DNA of 64,000 bases, from NCBI RefSeq assembly GCF_010015585.1, contig NW_022985105.1, forward strand, positions 43,322-107,321. Direction: 5' to 3'. This document shows positions 11,302 to 21,148 of the stretch, piece after piece. The number at the start of each line of letters is the position of its first letter. Position 1 is the stretch's first letter. The notes under the pieces are model-generated. The model made no database searches, was not told the origin of the DNA, and saw nothing but the letters and a program-made list of their open reading frames with translations. Position numbers and translations under genes: made by a program. Source of the DNA: Eremomyces bilateralis CBS 781.70 (Eukaryota; Ascomycota; Dothideomycetes; Eremomycetales; Eremomycetaceae).

Positions 11302-12984
11302 AGGAGTCCGATTAAGACATTATTAGATGGCCTGTCTACGCCGAAATAGGTCTTTACTATTAAGAAGGATGCGGATAATCACGTATAAAGTCTCTTCTTT
11401 GCCCACCAGAAGCAGAGAATTGCTAAGCACCGGGCTCAATTTATGAAACGTTAGAGTCAGGTATGCTCCCCGCTAATAGCCTAAGAGGCGTTTCTAGAAG
11501 GCTTCCGGGAATGCCTCTTATAATTCTTTTATGGAACTGACTGGAATAGCTTGTCTACGCAAAGAGTCTATATACATTTAAGCTAAAGTGGAACGAGTTA
11601 CTCAAAGACTATGTCGACCAGCGAGAACTTTGCCAATACTTACGTGACAATTAATGGCATATACGTACCGAGTGGGCAGCTGCTTAGACGTCTCAGCATC
11701 GACACTATAATATAATCATAACCTCTCCTGGTGAAGGAATGCATAAGGTATTGAAGGACTACCTTATGGCTTCAACAGGCGACTTGCTGCGTGTTGTTAG
11801 AAGGATTAAGCAGATAGTTAAGAGCCAATACAATAAGTATAAGAAACAGATTGCTTCTTCTAAACACAGCATTAAATTCGAGCACAGACTAGAGTCAATG
11901 CCATTCCTATCTCCCGGCATTTATAACATCCTTACACCAGCGGCAATTGAACGCATTAAACAATAGGATCTATTACGCCAGAAGGAGCAAAGACAACGCC
12001 GTAGCGGGCGTCCTTGTTCTGGCCTCTTTGAGAAGATAAACGGTCTTCCATGTCATCATACGCTGCGAGATGTAATAAATTCTGGATCGACATTACGACC
12101 AAATCACCTTTACGACGATCATTGGCGCTATTAACGTGAGCAAGGACGGTCAATAAGCCTCTCTCCAAGGCCATATCAATCTATCCTAGAGTCGCTTCCT
12201 GCTTAAACAAGAAGTGCACCGAGGAAGAACGAGGCATCAACTCGTCGAGATCCATCAGCTTTTGAACGACGTGTGCCACCTTCTATCCCTCAATTTTAGC
12301 CTCCTCCTCAACCTCAGGGTCAAACACTTGCTGAGGTCTTACGACACCTAAACACCTCTGTCGCTGTGTTAATTCCTACATCTGCACTAGCTACGAACAC
12401 TATAACTACTTCTATATCTGTGTCGGTCCCTACACCTACTCCTATATCTTCCCCTACTCTATCTTATTTGTCTTCACCTGTCTCTGTTACAGTGTCTGTC
12501 ACTATGGCTTAATCCCCTCTACAGACTGCTTGGCAACCTCCGACGTTGGAAGAGTTCTTTACTGACATCGAACGTCGACGGCTTCAGCCTCTTCCGCATA
12601 ACAGCAGTGACTTTGGTACAGTGACCAATTTTTTGGCAGAGACAGGGCAGGAAAGGGACCGGGCAGAACTGATCGAAGCACGAAATATGGCTCTCGCTAC
12701 AAGCGGAGTATATGCTTCCTGCACCCCAACAATGGCATGGAATTATCACTTTGGAGATATGCAAGCTTTCTACGCCGCAAAATTTGCACAAGTCGATGCT
12801 CAAAATCCTCTTTTTGGGTCTGGGGATGTGCGTAGACAGCGTCCTAAGCGTGCTGCAGCAGAGACGGTTTCAAACGCTTGGAAAGGACTTAGCCCGCGCA
12901 AGAGACAGCGACGTCAGTAGAAAGAAGATAGGCCTAATAAGGAATACATTGAAACATTGAAGTTCGTTCGCAGAGGAAAATGGG

Positions 12985-13095
12985 AAACTGCGCGCTAGGC
13001 CCAGTTGAGCAATTAATTTCCACCATTACTAGCGTGAGGGAGACATCTCATGCAAAGGAGAAATCTCAAATACGAAGGGAGAAATCTCACCAGCC
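12985..13095 (-). repeat. Right terminal inverted repeat of the MULE, expanded
   Basis: Reverse complement of the left end, but with three GAGAT(T/G)TCTCC blocks instead of one, making it about 37 bp longer. The core CGCTAGTAATGGTGGAAATT is shared with one mismatch. Confidence 0.88.
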
Positions 13096-13104
13096 TATCC
13101 ATAA
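13096..13104. repeat. 9-bp target site duplication, right copy (TATCCATAA)
   Basis: Exact copy of 9972-9980, lying directly behind the right MULE end and only two bases from the stop codon of the next gene (13107-13109). Confidence 0.93.
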
Positions 13105-13106
13105 CC

Positions 13107-14174
13107 TCAACGACGAGTATTAATCGCGTTGTGTGCATCCAACGTGTTAGAAATCTCCTCGAGAGAGTCCCATTCTTCCCTCGTCCAGTTGTTTGAAGCC
13201 CTCATACCCTGAACGCTTCTCCATATCTCGCGGAAGATCGCATCCGACTTGCGCTGCAACTGGGCCCGTCGGGTCTCTTCGCCCCGCCTCGACCCCCAGA
13301 TCTCCATGTCCAATTCGTACTTCCGTCTCAACAAATCGGCACATCGCGCGATGCCTTTGGCTTTTGCGGCCGCTGCCTTTCCATCTTCTTCGTGTCCCGG
13401 AGGGTACAGCGGCGGCGGCGGCGGTTGTGCCCGGTTGCCCTCCGCGTTCTGACCGTAAGGCGCGTTGTAAAATGGCTCCAGATCCGCCCCCGATAACCCG
13501 CCTTTCTTCTTCTTCGGTCGGAGTTTGGTTAAGGCTTCAAACATCATGAAGAGCCCGAACGTTCCTAACACTGAAATGGAGGCCGAAATACCGTGCACAA
13601 GGGATATGATGGACGTTCTAATGGTGTCGACTTGGGTTCTTCCGGCCCCTTCAACGACGATACGGCAATCTGAGGCCGGACAGGCTTGAGGTGCGTCGCA
13701 AATATTCGTCAGAGATATATTTGATCGATATGGTGGACTCGGCGGTTCCTGGTAGTAGGAAGAATAGTTATAATACTGTTGACCCTCCAGCCCGCTCAAA
13801 GGTAATCCGCCGCAAGAATACGGCAGCGTCCAGGCTTCCACGACACTGTTCGTGATCGACGTGTTAACCCGTCCTTGGATGGCGACGAGGTTGGCTGGAA
13901 AAGGTTCCAGACCCCATCGAGCAGCGGTGATGGATAAAGCGAACAGTGGAGAAATGGAGCTGTGGTTGATGAATTTCCAAGCTTCCATCACGATCGCTGT
14001 CGCGCCAAAGATGCCTGACCGACAGGAATCCTTTTTTTTAGATTATCGTCGAAATCTTCCCAGGCCTCATGATGCGAGAAAAGGCCATACAACTACATGG
14101 GCGTTTGGAGATTGGGGGCAGTGCTTCGGTGCGAGGATACGAGGCAAGGCTGGAAGCCACCGATGCATTTTCAT
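13107..14174 (-). CDS. Unrecognised membrane protein with extracellular N-half and cytosolic C-half
   Basis: I do not recognise the family. The main exon (14014-13107) starts with a hydrophobic stretch (GIFGATAIVMEAWKFI), then about 110 residues with N-glycosylation sites and five Cys (PYSCGG, NICDAPQACPASDC), a TM helix (IISLVHGISASISVLGTFGL), a basic stop (KLRPKKKKGG), a Pro run and a charged, helix-rich tail rich in Arg, Glu and Lys. A type-I-like topology with a cytosolic coiled tail follows. Exon 1 is tentative: ATG at 14174 and a C|GTATCC donor at 14140, joined to the acceptor at 14015, give a 313-aa protein in frame. From the ATG at 13988 alone it would be 293 aa. The MULE sits two bases beyond the stop, so the native 3'UTR has been displaced. 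Confidence 0.6.
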
Positions 14175-14555
14175 TTGCTAACGAATGCAGGTTTTGGCTT
14201 TAGATGTGCAGCAAGGCAGTCCACAGCCTTTCGACCGGAAAGCAGAGCAGCTCCAAAAGGCATTGAGACTTATAGTAAGCGCTACGTAATCTTGGACAGT
14301 GATTGATGTCGCCTTGAAACCGACTACGCTGGACAAGATTGCGATGTTGTTGAAGCTACGCCTTTGCTTTCGGTCGTGTTGTATAGTTTTATTATGGGAA
14401 GACTTCACTCGGATTGGGAACACGCGCGGAGTCTAGGCTACGGTGGCCTCGAACTGATCAACGGACGCGAACTGAACGGAAGAAGCGATTCCGATTGAGA
14501 TAATTACATTGTAAGTTTCTTGGAACCAAACGGTGTCCTCGATCGAGTTAGTACT

Positions 14556-17202
14556 CTACATTTTATTGTTACCCTTTAGTCCTGTACGATATTTTCTTTC
14601 CGTCACCCCATTGCGCTTTATTCGACAGACAACCTCATCAGAGACTTCAATCTCTGCAACAAGATCCACGGTTAAGTAATACCCGTACCCTTTTGCTTTC
14701 TTCTGTTCTCGAAGTTCATATCGTGGTATCGCGCCCATGTTTACCACCAAGTTCTTGATTTCATGGTTACCTAGAGCGATCATCAGTATTCAGTTAACAA
14801 TCCACGACCTTGACAACACGCTGACGCCAATTGGCAGACGCAACAACTTGATGAGCATTACGACTTACCATTTTTTAATTCTGAGATGTTTGCTGGTGCT
14901 TCAGGAAGAGTGGTCGCCACGAAAGTCACACTCAGCTCATACCCTTTCTTGTGTTGATTCTTCGATGTGTGGCCTTCTATAGGTATCGATGATTTGATCG
15001 GCGAGCCAGGAATGATGACATCGCCTCGTTTCGCGGCCCATATTATCTGACCCGGAATCAGCTTCCTGAGGTGAAACCGATCGTTGACGGCTTTCCCATC
15101 ATCATGCTCCGGCCTCCAGTCCTCGTAAAATTCACTGAGGCAGATGCCATAATGTCTCGGGCAAAATTCGACTTTGGTAGCCACCTCAGAGCCGATCCCC
15201 ATCCCCTTGAGAAGGGCGCCCTGAACGACCGCGGTCCAGCTAGATGATCTGAGTAAGCAGCGGCCTACGCATCGGATGTTATTGTGCTTGCCAGTTGTCT
15301 GCTCTTTGGACTCCGATATGAGCAGTGCTATCAGCATACTCCTTGACCTTCTTGTAGAGGTATGGATTTTGAGCGAAACCTCCAGACATAAATATATTCT
15401 GGGAGTAATGAGCATCTCAGGTGCGGGTAGATCGCATACACCCAACTTACTTCTACACGCAGGTACCCCTGGGGACGTCTTTTCATTTCGACGTTCCTCA
15501 CTTGCCGTCTGATCATACCGATGGTCGTGTTTACGCTCTTCTCGAATATGTGTTCGAGGTCGGAACTACAACACGGCTTAGTAGTTAGATAACGATTCGG
15601 CGACAATGTAGCCTTACTGCGAGAGCTTAACGACTCCATCTTTTATGGCAAACTTGTGGGCTTCGGCAGGCTTCAGTGTATGGAGCCTGTTGTCTGCATC
15701 GCGATATGTCTGAGGGAGCTGTATGTTTCCCTTGTCGGTGCTGTCGAACGCTTCTTTGACTGGCTTGAAGCGCTTGAGGAGGAGGCTTGTCAAAGGAGAG
15801 AAAACAGAGTGCCCTCCAGCCGTTACATCTTCCGAAAATAGGTGTACATTCGCTAACTTTGGCTCCAGCCACTCTAGGAAAGCCCTGTCGACAAAAGTTG
15901 CGCCGCATCGACTCTCGGATCCTGCTCACTGATAAGTATTTGTGCATATTGTTGCGCGCGATCTTACCGTCGTCTTTTTCAATCAAGGACAGCTTAAAAG
16001 GATCGATATTCTCAACACAGTATGTTGCGATATCCTCATACAGACGTTAGCTTCGTCGTTGACCCGGACGAATGTCATCCTAAGTATGGGTACTTACCAC
16101 AGTGCCCCCGCCGGCATCAACAAGCACGAAGCATTCACCCTGAATTCATCAGAACCACTATTTATTCATAAAGAGACGAAAATCCCACTTCGATGACTGA
16201 TGGGTGGCTTTTCGCCAGCATATCTTGAGTAGTGGACAATGCACATGCTTCTGGCTCCTGTACAACATAGAAGTCTCGGATATGCGGGAAGAGACCTTTA
16301 TGGCAGGCATGTCTTACTGCAGTGATGGTTGCATTAAGAGCATGGTAATCCCATATCTAGAAGATGTCAGTCGAGCGGAAACCGCTTCTCAGCGTGAGTA
16401 TACAGAGCAAGCATGAACGTACGAGAGGGTGAGTCACGACGATGTCGAGAGGAACTTCACGAAGAGCTTCCCTTGCTGTCGCCATCATGTGTGCACGCCA
16501 TTCTTTGGCAACCTTATCCAGGTAATCCTCAATGATCTCTCCCGCGTTCTTCCTCAAATGCTTCGGGAGTTCATAGTCTCGATTCCCGCTTTCTTGAAAT
16601 TGCTGCAAGAGACTCAGGCCTTTCAGGAGATTTCGCAGCACCGCCAACTCTGTCTCTGGCGACTGAAGCATTAACTCTAACTTGGTCCAGCGCAGGATCA
16701 AGGAGTCTTTGTCCATCGAGTAGCCCCATTGCTTTTCTCGGTTTTTCGCCGCCGAATAAGAGAACTCCGATGGCACTTTCTCTTGGTTCTCCTCTACCTC
16801 AGTTACACCTGGCCAGCGCGGGAACACGGTGATGTCCTGAATTGAGCTCTTCACAAGAGCATCATCTTGCTGGACCCATGCTACTCCTGGGAAGTCCGGT
16901 GTCAGATTATGAGCATTTCGCTCTGAAGAGGACTCACCAGTGAAAGTTGTTCCATAATCTATGCCCAATAGGACCCTCGGGCCCGGTTTCAGTCCCTCCA
17001 ACGGTGCTGCAGTTTCCGAGTCCTGGGGTTTCGGCTCCTGGGCTCGTCGTCGCACAGGCATGTCATTAAATATCGAGCCTCTTTGATGTCTGGTTGACTC
17101 CGACGCGTTAGCCACTCGATGTCTTTGCGCTTCCTCCTGGCCATCTCTCCCTCGCCCTTCTCTTCGTTCGGCATCCCTCTCTCTTACCCGTGGAGAGTCC
17201 AT
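14556..17202 (-). CDS. Hsp70-like (actin-fold ATPase) protein of the fungal HSPA12-like group
   Basis: Spliced model complement(join(14556..14770, 14869..15239, 15292..15398, 15451..15565, 15618..15921, 15968..16034, 16098..16139, 16189..16356, 16423..16886, 16938..17202)), about 705 aa. The ATPase motifs are all there: phosphate-1 LLGIDYGTTFTG (about residue 76-88), WDYHALNATITAVRHA, QEPEACALST, phosphate-2 VLVDAGGGTVD, CGATFVDRAFLEWLEPKL, SDLEHIFEKSVNTTIG and the adenosine motif IFMSGGFAQNPYLYKKVKEY. It lacks a typical Hsp70 peptide-binding domain; the end is a divergent beta-like region. The intron at 15291-15240 is GC-AG: only that choice restores ADNCWTAVVQGALLKG. The 16188 donor is less sure than the others. 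Start chosen at the ATG before SPRVRERD; the first 70 residues are charged and look disordered. Such proteins are numerous in filamentous fungi and mostly of unknown role. It shares a 392-bp upstream region with the coiled-coil gene. Confidence 0.87.
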
Positions 17203-17594
17203 TGTTTTGATGGTGTTAGGAAATGGAAAAGCTACGGGAAGCAGGTAGGAAATGGGAAGTTGCCATCGACCAGCCTTGTCAGCCAGGAAGAAGAGCTGTT
17301 TAGGCGGCCTCGGTGTAGAACCTAGTCTAGCCTTGCCGCGAGACCCAGAAACCTTTTCTCGTGTACGCATCATATCGGCTGTAATGGCAAGGCTGAATTT
17401 TCATGCTGATGCACTGCCCCAATCAAGAAGCAACCAAACTGCCAGGTCATAGGTAGGCTCTGCATAACAAATGATTGATAAGTGTGAAGGATAAGGCTGG
17501 ACTAGCTACCAGCTCAATTCGGTTTCAACTACGATACCCTCAAGCTCACCGGTCAACCGTTCTCGACAAGCTATCTTCCGTGGCTCTCTAAAAA
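17203..17594. promoter_or_regulatory. Divergent promoter region between Hsp70-like and coiled-coil genes
   Basis: 392 bp between two start codons facing away from each other. It must hold both promoters; I see no clear TATA box. The arrangement allows co-regulation but does not prove it. Confidence 0.5.
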
Positions 17595-18932
17595 ATGGAC
17601 TTATTACACTGGAGAAAGGACGAGAGAAGTGCCTTGGATATCAGAAGAGACTACAACTCACGAATCCAGAGGTTCTTCCAACAGGTGGAGGTCAATCTAG
17701 ATTCTTTTATCGGCGAGGGGGACTCTCTGGAGAAGCTATTCCGATGGAGCGCCAGCGTCAACAGCGCGAGACGATATCTCAGTAATCGCCTTTCCACTGA
17801 ACAGAGGAATTGCGATATTGCTGAGGAGGAGCGGGACAGGTTAAGGGCCCAGCTTCATGAAGCAAACCAAGAACTATGCGGCCTACACAGCGAAATCAAA
17901 CAGTTGGTCCTGGATCATTCCGATGCACTTGATTTTGAGAAAGCAGCCCGCAGGAACGAAGTAAATAAAATCAAGCAGGAGTACAAGGACGAGACGAATA
18001 GACTAAAGGGACAGCTCCTTGTGAACCAGGACGATTTCAAGCGATGGCCAGACGACAAACTCAAGAGCAGGTTCAAGGAGTTACAGATACTGATCAGTAA
18101 TATCACTGATCCGGGCAGAGTTGAACTGCGAGTTCCAAGAGGTCGGCCACTCGATATCGATTTCGACCCGACTGGATTTTTAGCTCGCGCTGGTGGGGAG
18201 AGGGCGCATGTGCTGTTCAAAAGCATCATCTGGGTGATCCTTGACGAGCACTTCTTCTCCTTACCGTATGGCTTTGGAGTTCTCGGCCCAGCGACACCAG
18301 AAAATACACTATTAGGGGCATATGGATCGTGGTATACTGCTCTAGGAGGGAAAGTTGAACCACGTAAGTCTCCTATGACTTTTCTGAGGTGCTCCATAAC
18401 GATGGCAATTCTAATGGGAATTCTAGTTCCTTGCATTGCCGAAGGCCTCAAAGTCTTCCACACTGACCAACTGGCAAACGGCTGGAGGTCCGCAACCTTC
18501 CAAAGCCTCTACTCAGCTATCGTCAGTCCAACAGCCTCCAACGCCACCGCAGCCCAAAGCTCTGCGAACATTGACGCGGCGGTGAAGCGAATATCTCAAT
18601 TGTTCACGGCAGCCTCGCAGTATTTCTCCAACCCGTCTCCAATACAAGATCCTGAAATCCTCCAAGCAGCGAGACTAGCGCGAGATATCGCTGTTCAGTT
18701 TGGTGTGCATCCCGCTCACCTACGGCTTGTGATACCTCAGCATACCGACCGAGTGCAGATTGGAAGCAACTACCACGATTATCGTAACGGACCAAGTGAC
18801 ATCGGATCTCTGGTTACAGTAGACTTGGTGACACTGCCAGGTTTGCAGAAAGTCGGGAATGGGAGGGGCGGTTTGCAGGGTGTCCTGACAATTGTACCTT
18901 GTGAAATCTGCACTCAAACGGACGCGGAATAG
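17595..18932 (+). CDS. Fungal coiled-coil protein of unknown function
   Basis: Model join(17595..18363, 18427..18932), 424 aa; the intron has a GTAAGT donor and TTCTAG acceptor and is 63 nt, so the frame is open through it. Residues about 20-165 are strongly charged and coiled-coil-like (EEERDRLRAQLHEANQELCG). Then come the blocks WPDDKLKSRFKELQ, DFDPTGFLARAGG, KSIIWVILDEHFFSLPYGFG and FGVLGP, a pattern I know from many uncharacterised Pezizomycotina proteins. The C-terminal 170 residues include AAVKRISQLFTAASQYF and a beta-rich end. No signal peptide or TM helix. It is divergent from an Hsp70-like ATPase, so a client or partner role is conceivable but only inferred. Confidence 0.75.
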   Translation: MDLLHWRKDERSALDIRRDYNSRIQRFFQQVEVNLDSFIGEGDSLEKLFRWSASVNSARRYLSNRLSTEQRNCDIAEEERDRLRAQLHEANQELCGLHSEIKQLVLDHSDALDFEKAARRNEVNKIKQEYKDETNRLKGQLLVNQDDFKRWPDDKLKSRFKELQILISNITDPGRVELRVPRGRPLDIDFDPTGFLARAGGERAHVLFKSIIWVILDEHFFSLPYGFGVLGPATPENTLLGAYGSWYTALGGKVEPRKSPMTFLRCSITMAILMGILVPCIAEGLKVFHTDQLANGWRSATFQSLYSAIVSPTASNATAAQSSANIDAAVKRISQLFTAASQYFSNPSPIQDPEILQAARLARDIAVQFGVHPAHLRLVIPQHTDRVQIGSNYHDYRNGPSDIGSLVTVDLVTLPGLQKVGNGRGGLQGVLTIVPCEICTQTDAE

Positions 18933-19776
18933 GCCGCTTTACTCGGCTGGCTTCATTAAACGGTTTCGTAGGCCGTGCGACAGGAGCCCGGAAGTTCCAA
19001 TTGTGGAGCCTTGATGATGGATAAGGACTCCATAGATGTTGGGAATACCTACGTACGGCCTATCCTAGTTCAATTGTAGGTATGGTGCGTCCAAGAGAGT
19101 GGTGGGTTTTCCTGACATTTCCTCGTCAATATTGTTTCTAGACAACAGTCCGAGAAGCAAATCATCGTTTGATATTAGATATCCACAGAAAAGAGGCTCC
19201 ATATTGTGACTATATTTCTGCTTTGACCGGAGCAAACCAGAGGCAAGCAGTACTGGAACTGAAGCGGCATTAACCACCTATCCTTCTGAAAATTTGTCCA
19301 ATCTCAGGCATGGACTATCAAGATGCCGTTTATGCAATTATGTTTACTTGTAATACATTTTTTTAGCAAAATACACGGAAATCAGTAGATCATGCCGAGT
19401 AGATCATATCACTGATTTCCTGAAGGCTGAGTGCCTTGCAGGTAGATTTTAGACACGTCACTATCACTATGGTACCATTGCATGCGGCTGAGAAGGCGTT
19501 CTGAATCTTTCATCGACAAATTAACACCTTCTTTTGGCCGCAAGCGGCCTCGCTGGTTAGGTCTAGACTTTTCTGGTGTTCAAATGCAAGCCTTCGGAGA
19601 GACAAGGCTAGTAGGTACGGAGGGATGAGGCTGAGCTTCCCAATCTTTGACCTCTCTGGCTTTCCGGCATACCCGGGCTAATAATATGGTTTATGAGAAA
19701 GTCATAAGTTCTCATTTCTCTCGTTTCGGTGCCCGCCAATGGACTGCCGGAAATCTGGTGTTGCTTATTAGTCCCA
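18933..19776. other. Intergenic region
   Basis: 3' flank of the coiled-coil gene and promoter of the seven-TM gene. No gene, RNA or repeat that I can support. Confidence 0.45.
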
Positions 19777-21026
19777 ATGGGAGGAGAGCTTAACGGACTG
19801 TGGGATGTTCCCACCAAGACAGTGTCATCTGGTATTGGTATGTCCGTGTGGAATGGACTGGCAGCCTTGCTTGTCACGATACCGGTTGTAACCCTCACGA
19901 TAAACACGATAAGACTTGGACATAGAGCATGGCCGCAGACGCGCGTCTTGAATTACGGGCTTATATGTCTGAGCCTGTAAGTCGAAAGCTCAACTCCTAG
20001 CACTGTGGGAAATATTTGAACCAGAGAATAATAATAACGCTCATCCAGATACCTCATTGTCCACTGGATTGACTCCATCATCCACGTATCTCGAACGAAA
20101 GTGACGTACGGCTATATCCTCATTTCAACCTTCTTCAGCGTCCTCAAGATTATATCGGACGTGCTTGTCCTTTGCGGGAGTCTGAAGCTGCTCTTTCGAC
20201 TCGAACACCTATCTCCTCGGTTTGGAATGGTAGAGTACAGAGGGTTAAACCGGCTCTTCCTCGCATTCCTCTTTCTTTCATTTTATCATATCTGCCTCCT
20301 TTTTGCGCGTGATATCGCTTGGTTGTACGCTTCGGACCCTCAGGTCATACAACTACTCGCAACGGCTCGGAATGGGTTTGAAATCGCATATATGGCCATG
20401 CAGTTTTTGGGAGCAGTGATTGCGTTCTCTTGGGCTCGTGATCTTGATACGGTATCCATCAGCGGCTACTATCAGAGATATATAGTAAGCACAGACATCT
20501 GTTGTTATAGATCCTTGTTCTCGGAGGACTCGAAATGGCTGATTTCAGATTATAGCGGGAGGCACCTGTTTCATTACTCTGCCTTGTTGCGCGCTCTTTC
20601 TGTGAGATTGTCATCGTTGGTCAGCTAGACCGATGGCCGGCGCATTTGGCAACAATCTTCCGTGCCAGAGACGTTACGTACAGTCTCTTCAGTATAGCCT
20701 TTACCTTGTTCATATCCTTTAGACAGCCGAATAGTCCCAAGGATAGCTATATTGCGAAAGAGGAAGACGAAGTACAGGAGGTGAAGCTGTGGGTCTTGCA
20801 AGCAATTGAGCGGAAGTCTGAGAGTGGAAGAGCTACGGCGCCAGAATTGGAAAGTACACTTCAACAACTCGAAAGGGAGTTGGAGTCCAAGAAAGTTTTG
20901 CAGAATGGTTTTCTTGTACCAAAAGATACGCAGGGTTTGAATTATAGGTCGACAGAGGCACAGCTCCTAGAAATTGAGCGGATCCGGATGTTGTACAGAG
21001 CATGGACACCTGTCTGTAAGGGATGA
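19777..21026 (+). CDS. Seven-transmembrane fungal protein of unknown function
   Basis: Model join(19777..19976, 20049..20484, 20556..21026), 368 aa. The second acceptor is set by frame: only GATTATAG|CGG gives an uninterrupted join (QRYIREAPVSLLCLVARS). Seven hydrophobic helices can be counted: WNGLAALLVTIPVVTLTINT, LICLSLYLIVHWID, YGYILISTFFSVLKIISDVL, RLFLAFLFLSFYHICLLFAR, FEIAYMAMQFLGAVIAFSWA, VSLLCLVARSFCEIVIVGQL and VTYSLFSIAFTLFI. The C-terminal 110 residues are cytosolic and charged, with a coiled-coil-like stretch (LESTLQQLERELESKK). The layout recalls a GPCR-like topology, but I see no motif of a named receptor class. Start is the first ATG in frame after an upstream GTG. Confidence 0.78.
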
Positions 21027-21148
21027 AAATATGACAATCTCTTTTTGAATGGTACCGGTACTTTACAATGAATTGGACAACTAAATGAAATCGACTTGTC
21101 GCCATCTCCGTTAATATCTGCCCAGAAGTTGTTTACTTCAATTCCCTT

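Larger units (their letters stand above)
10087..12920 (+). pseudogene. Decayed MULE transposase with FAR1-type N-terminus and SWIM-like zinc finger
   Basis: The N-terminal open piece (10087-10398) has a FAR1/WRKY-GCM1-type DNA-binding region: YNALKIYGMQHGYGFVLKRS, TRYYYQCDRSGNYQSRAR and GCNFRLVIFK. It stops at TAG where the family has Trp. After the MITE the frame resumes with MATIQKEDPNTLVSATDIRG; after the LTR with TLLDGLSTPK, stop, FTIKKDADNHV, stop, SLFFAHQKQ, from the catalytic core. Next come GEGMHKVLKDYLMASTGDLL and CSGLFEKINGLPCHHTLRD, the latter a SWIM-type Cys/His motif. The last 125 codons (12546-12920, with FLAETGQERDRAELIEARNM) are intact. Several stops replace expected TGG or CAA, so the gene is dead. 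I give no joined protein. Confidence 0.88.
9981..13095 (+). mobile_element. Mutator-like DNA transposon (MULE), inactive, with nested insertions
   Basis: A 3115-bp element bounded by inverted ends that start GGCTGGTGAGATTTCTCCC and flanked by a perfect 9-bp duplication. Inside is a decayed FAR1-type transposase (10087-12920), a 424-bp foldback MITE (10478-10901) and a 220-bp solo LTR (11082-11301). Without the two insertions the element would be about 2.5 kb. Transposase stops fall where TGG (Trp) or CAA (Gln) codons are expected, consistent with RIP, so it cannot encode an active transposase. The perfect target duplication suggests that insertion is not very old or that the flanks are not under RIP. 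Confidence 0.92.
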
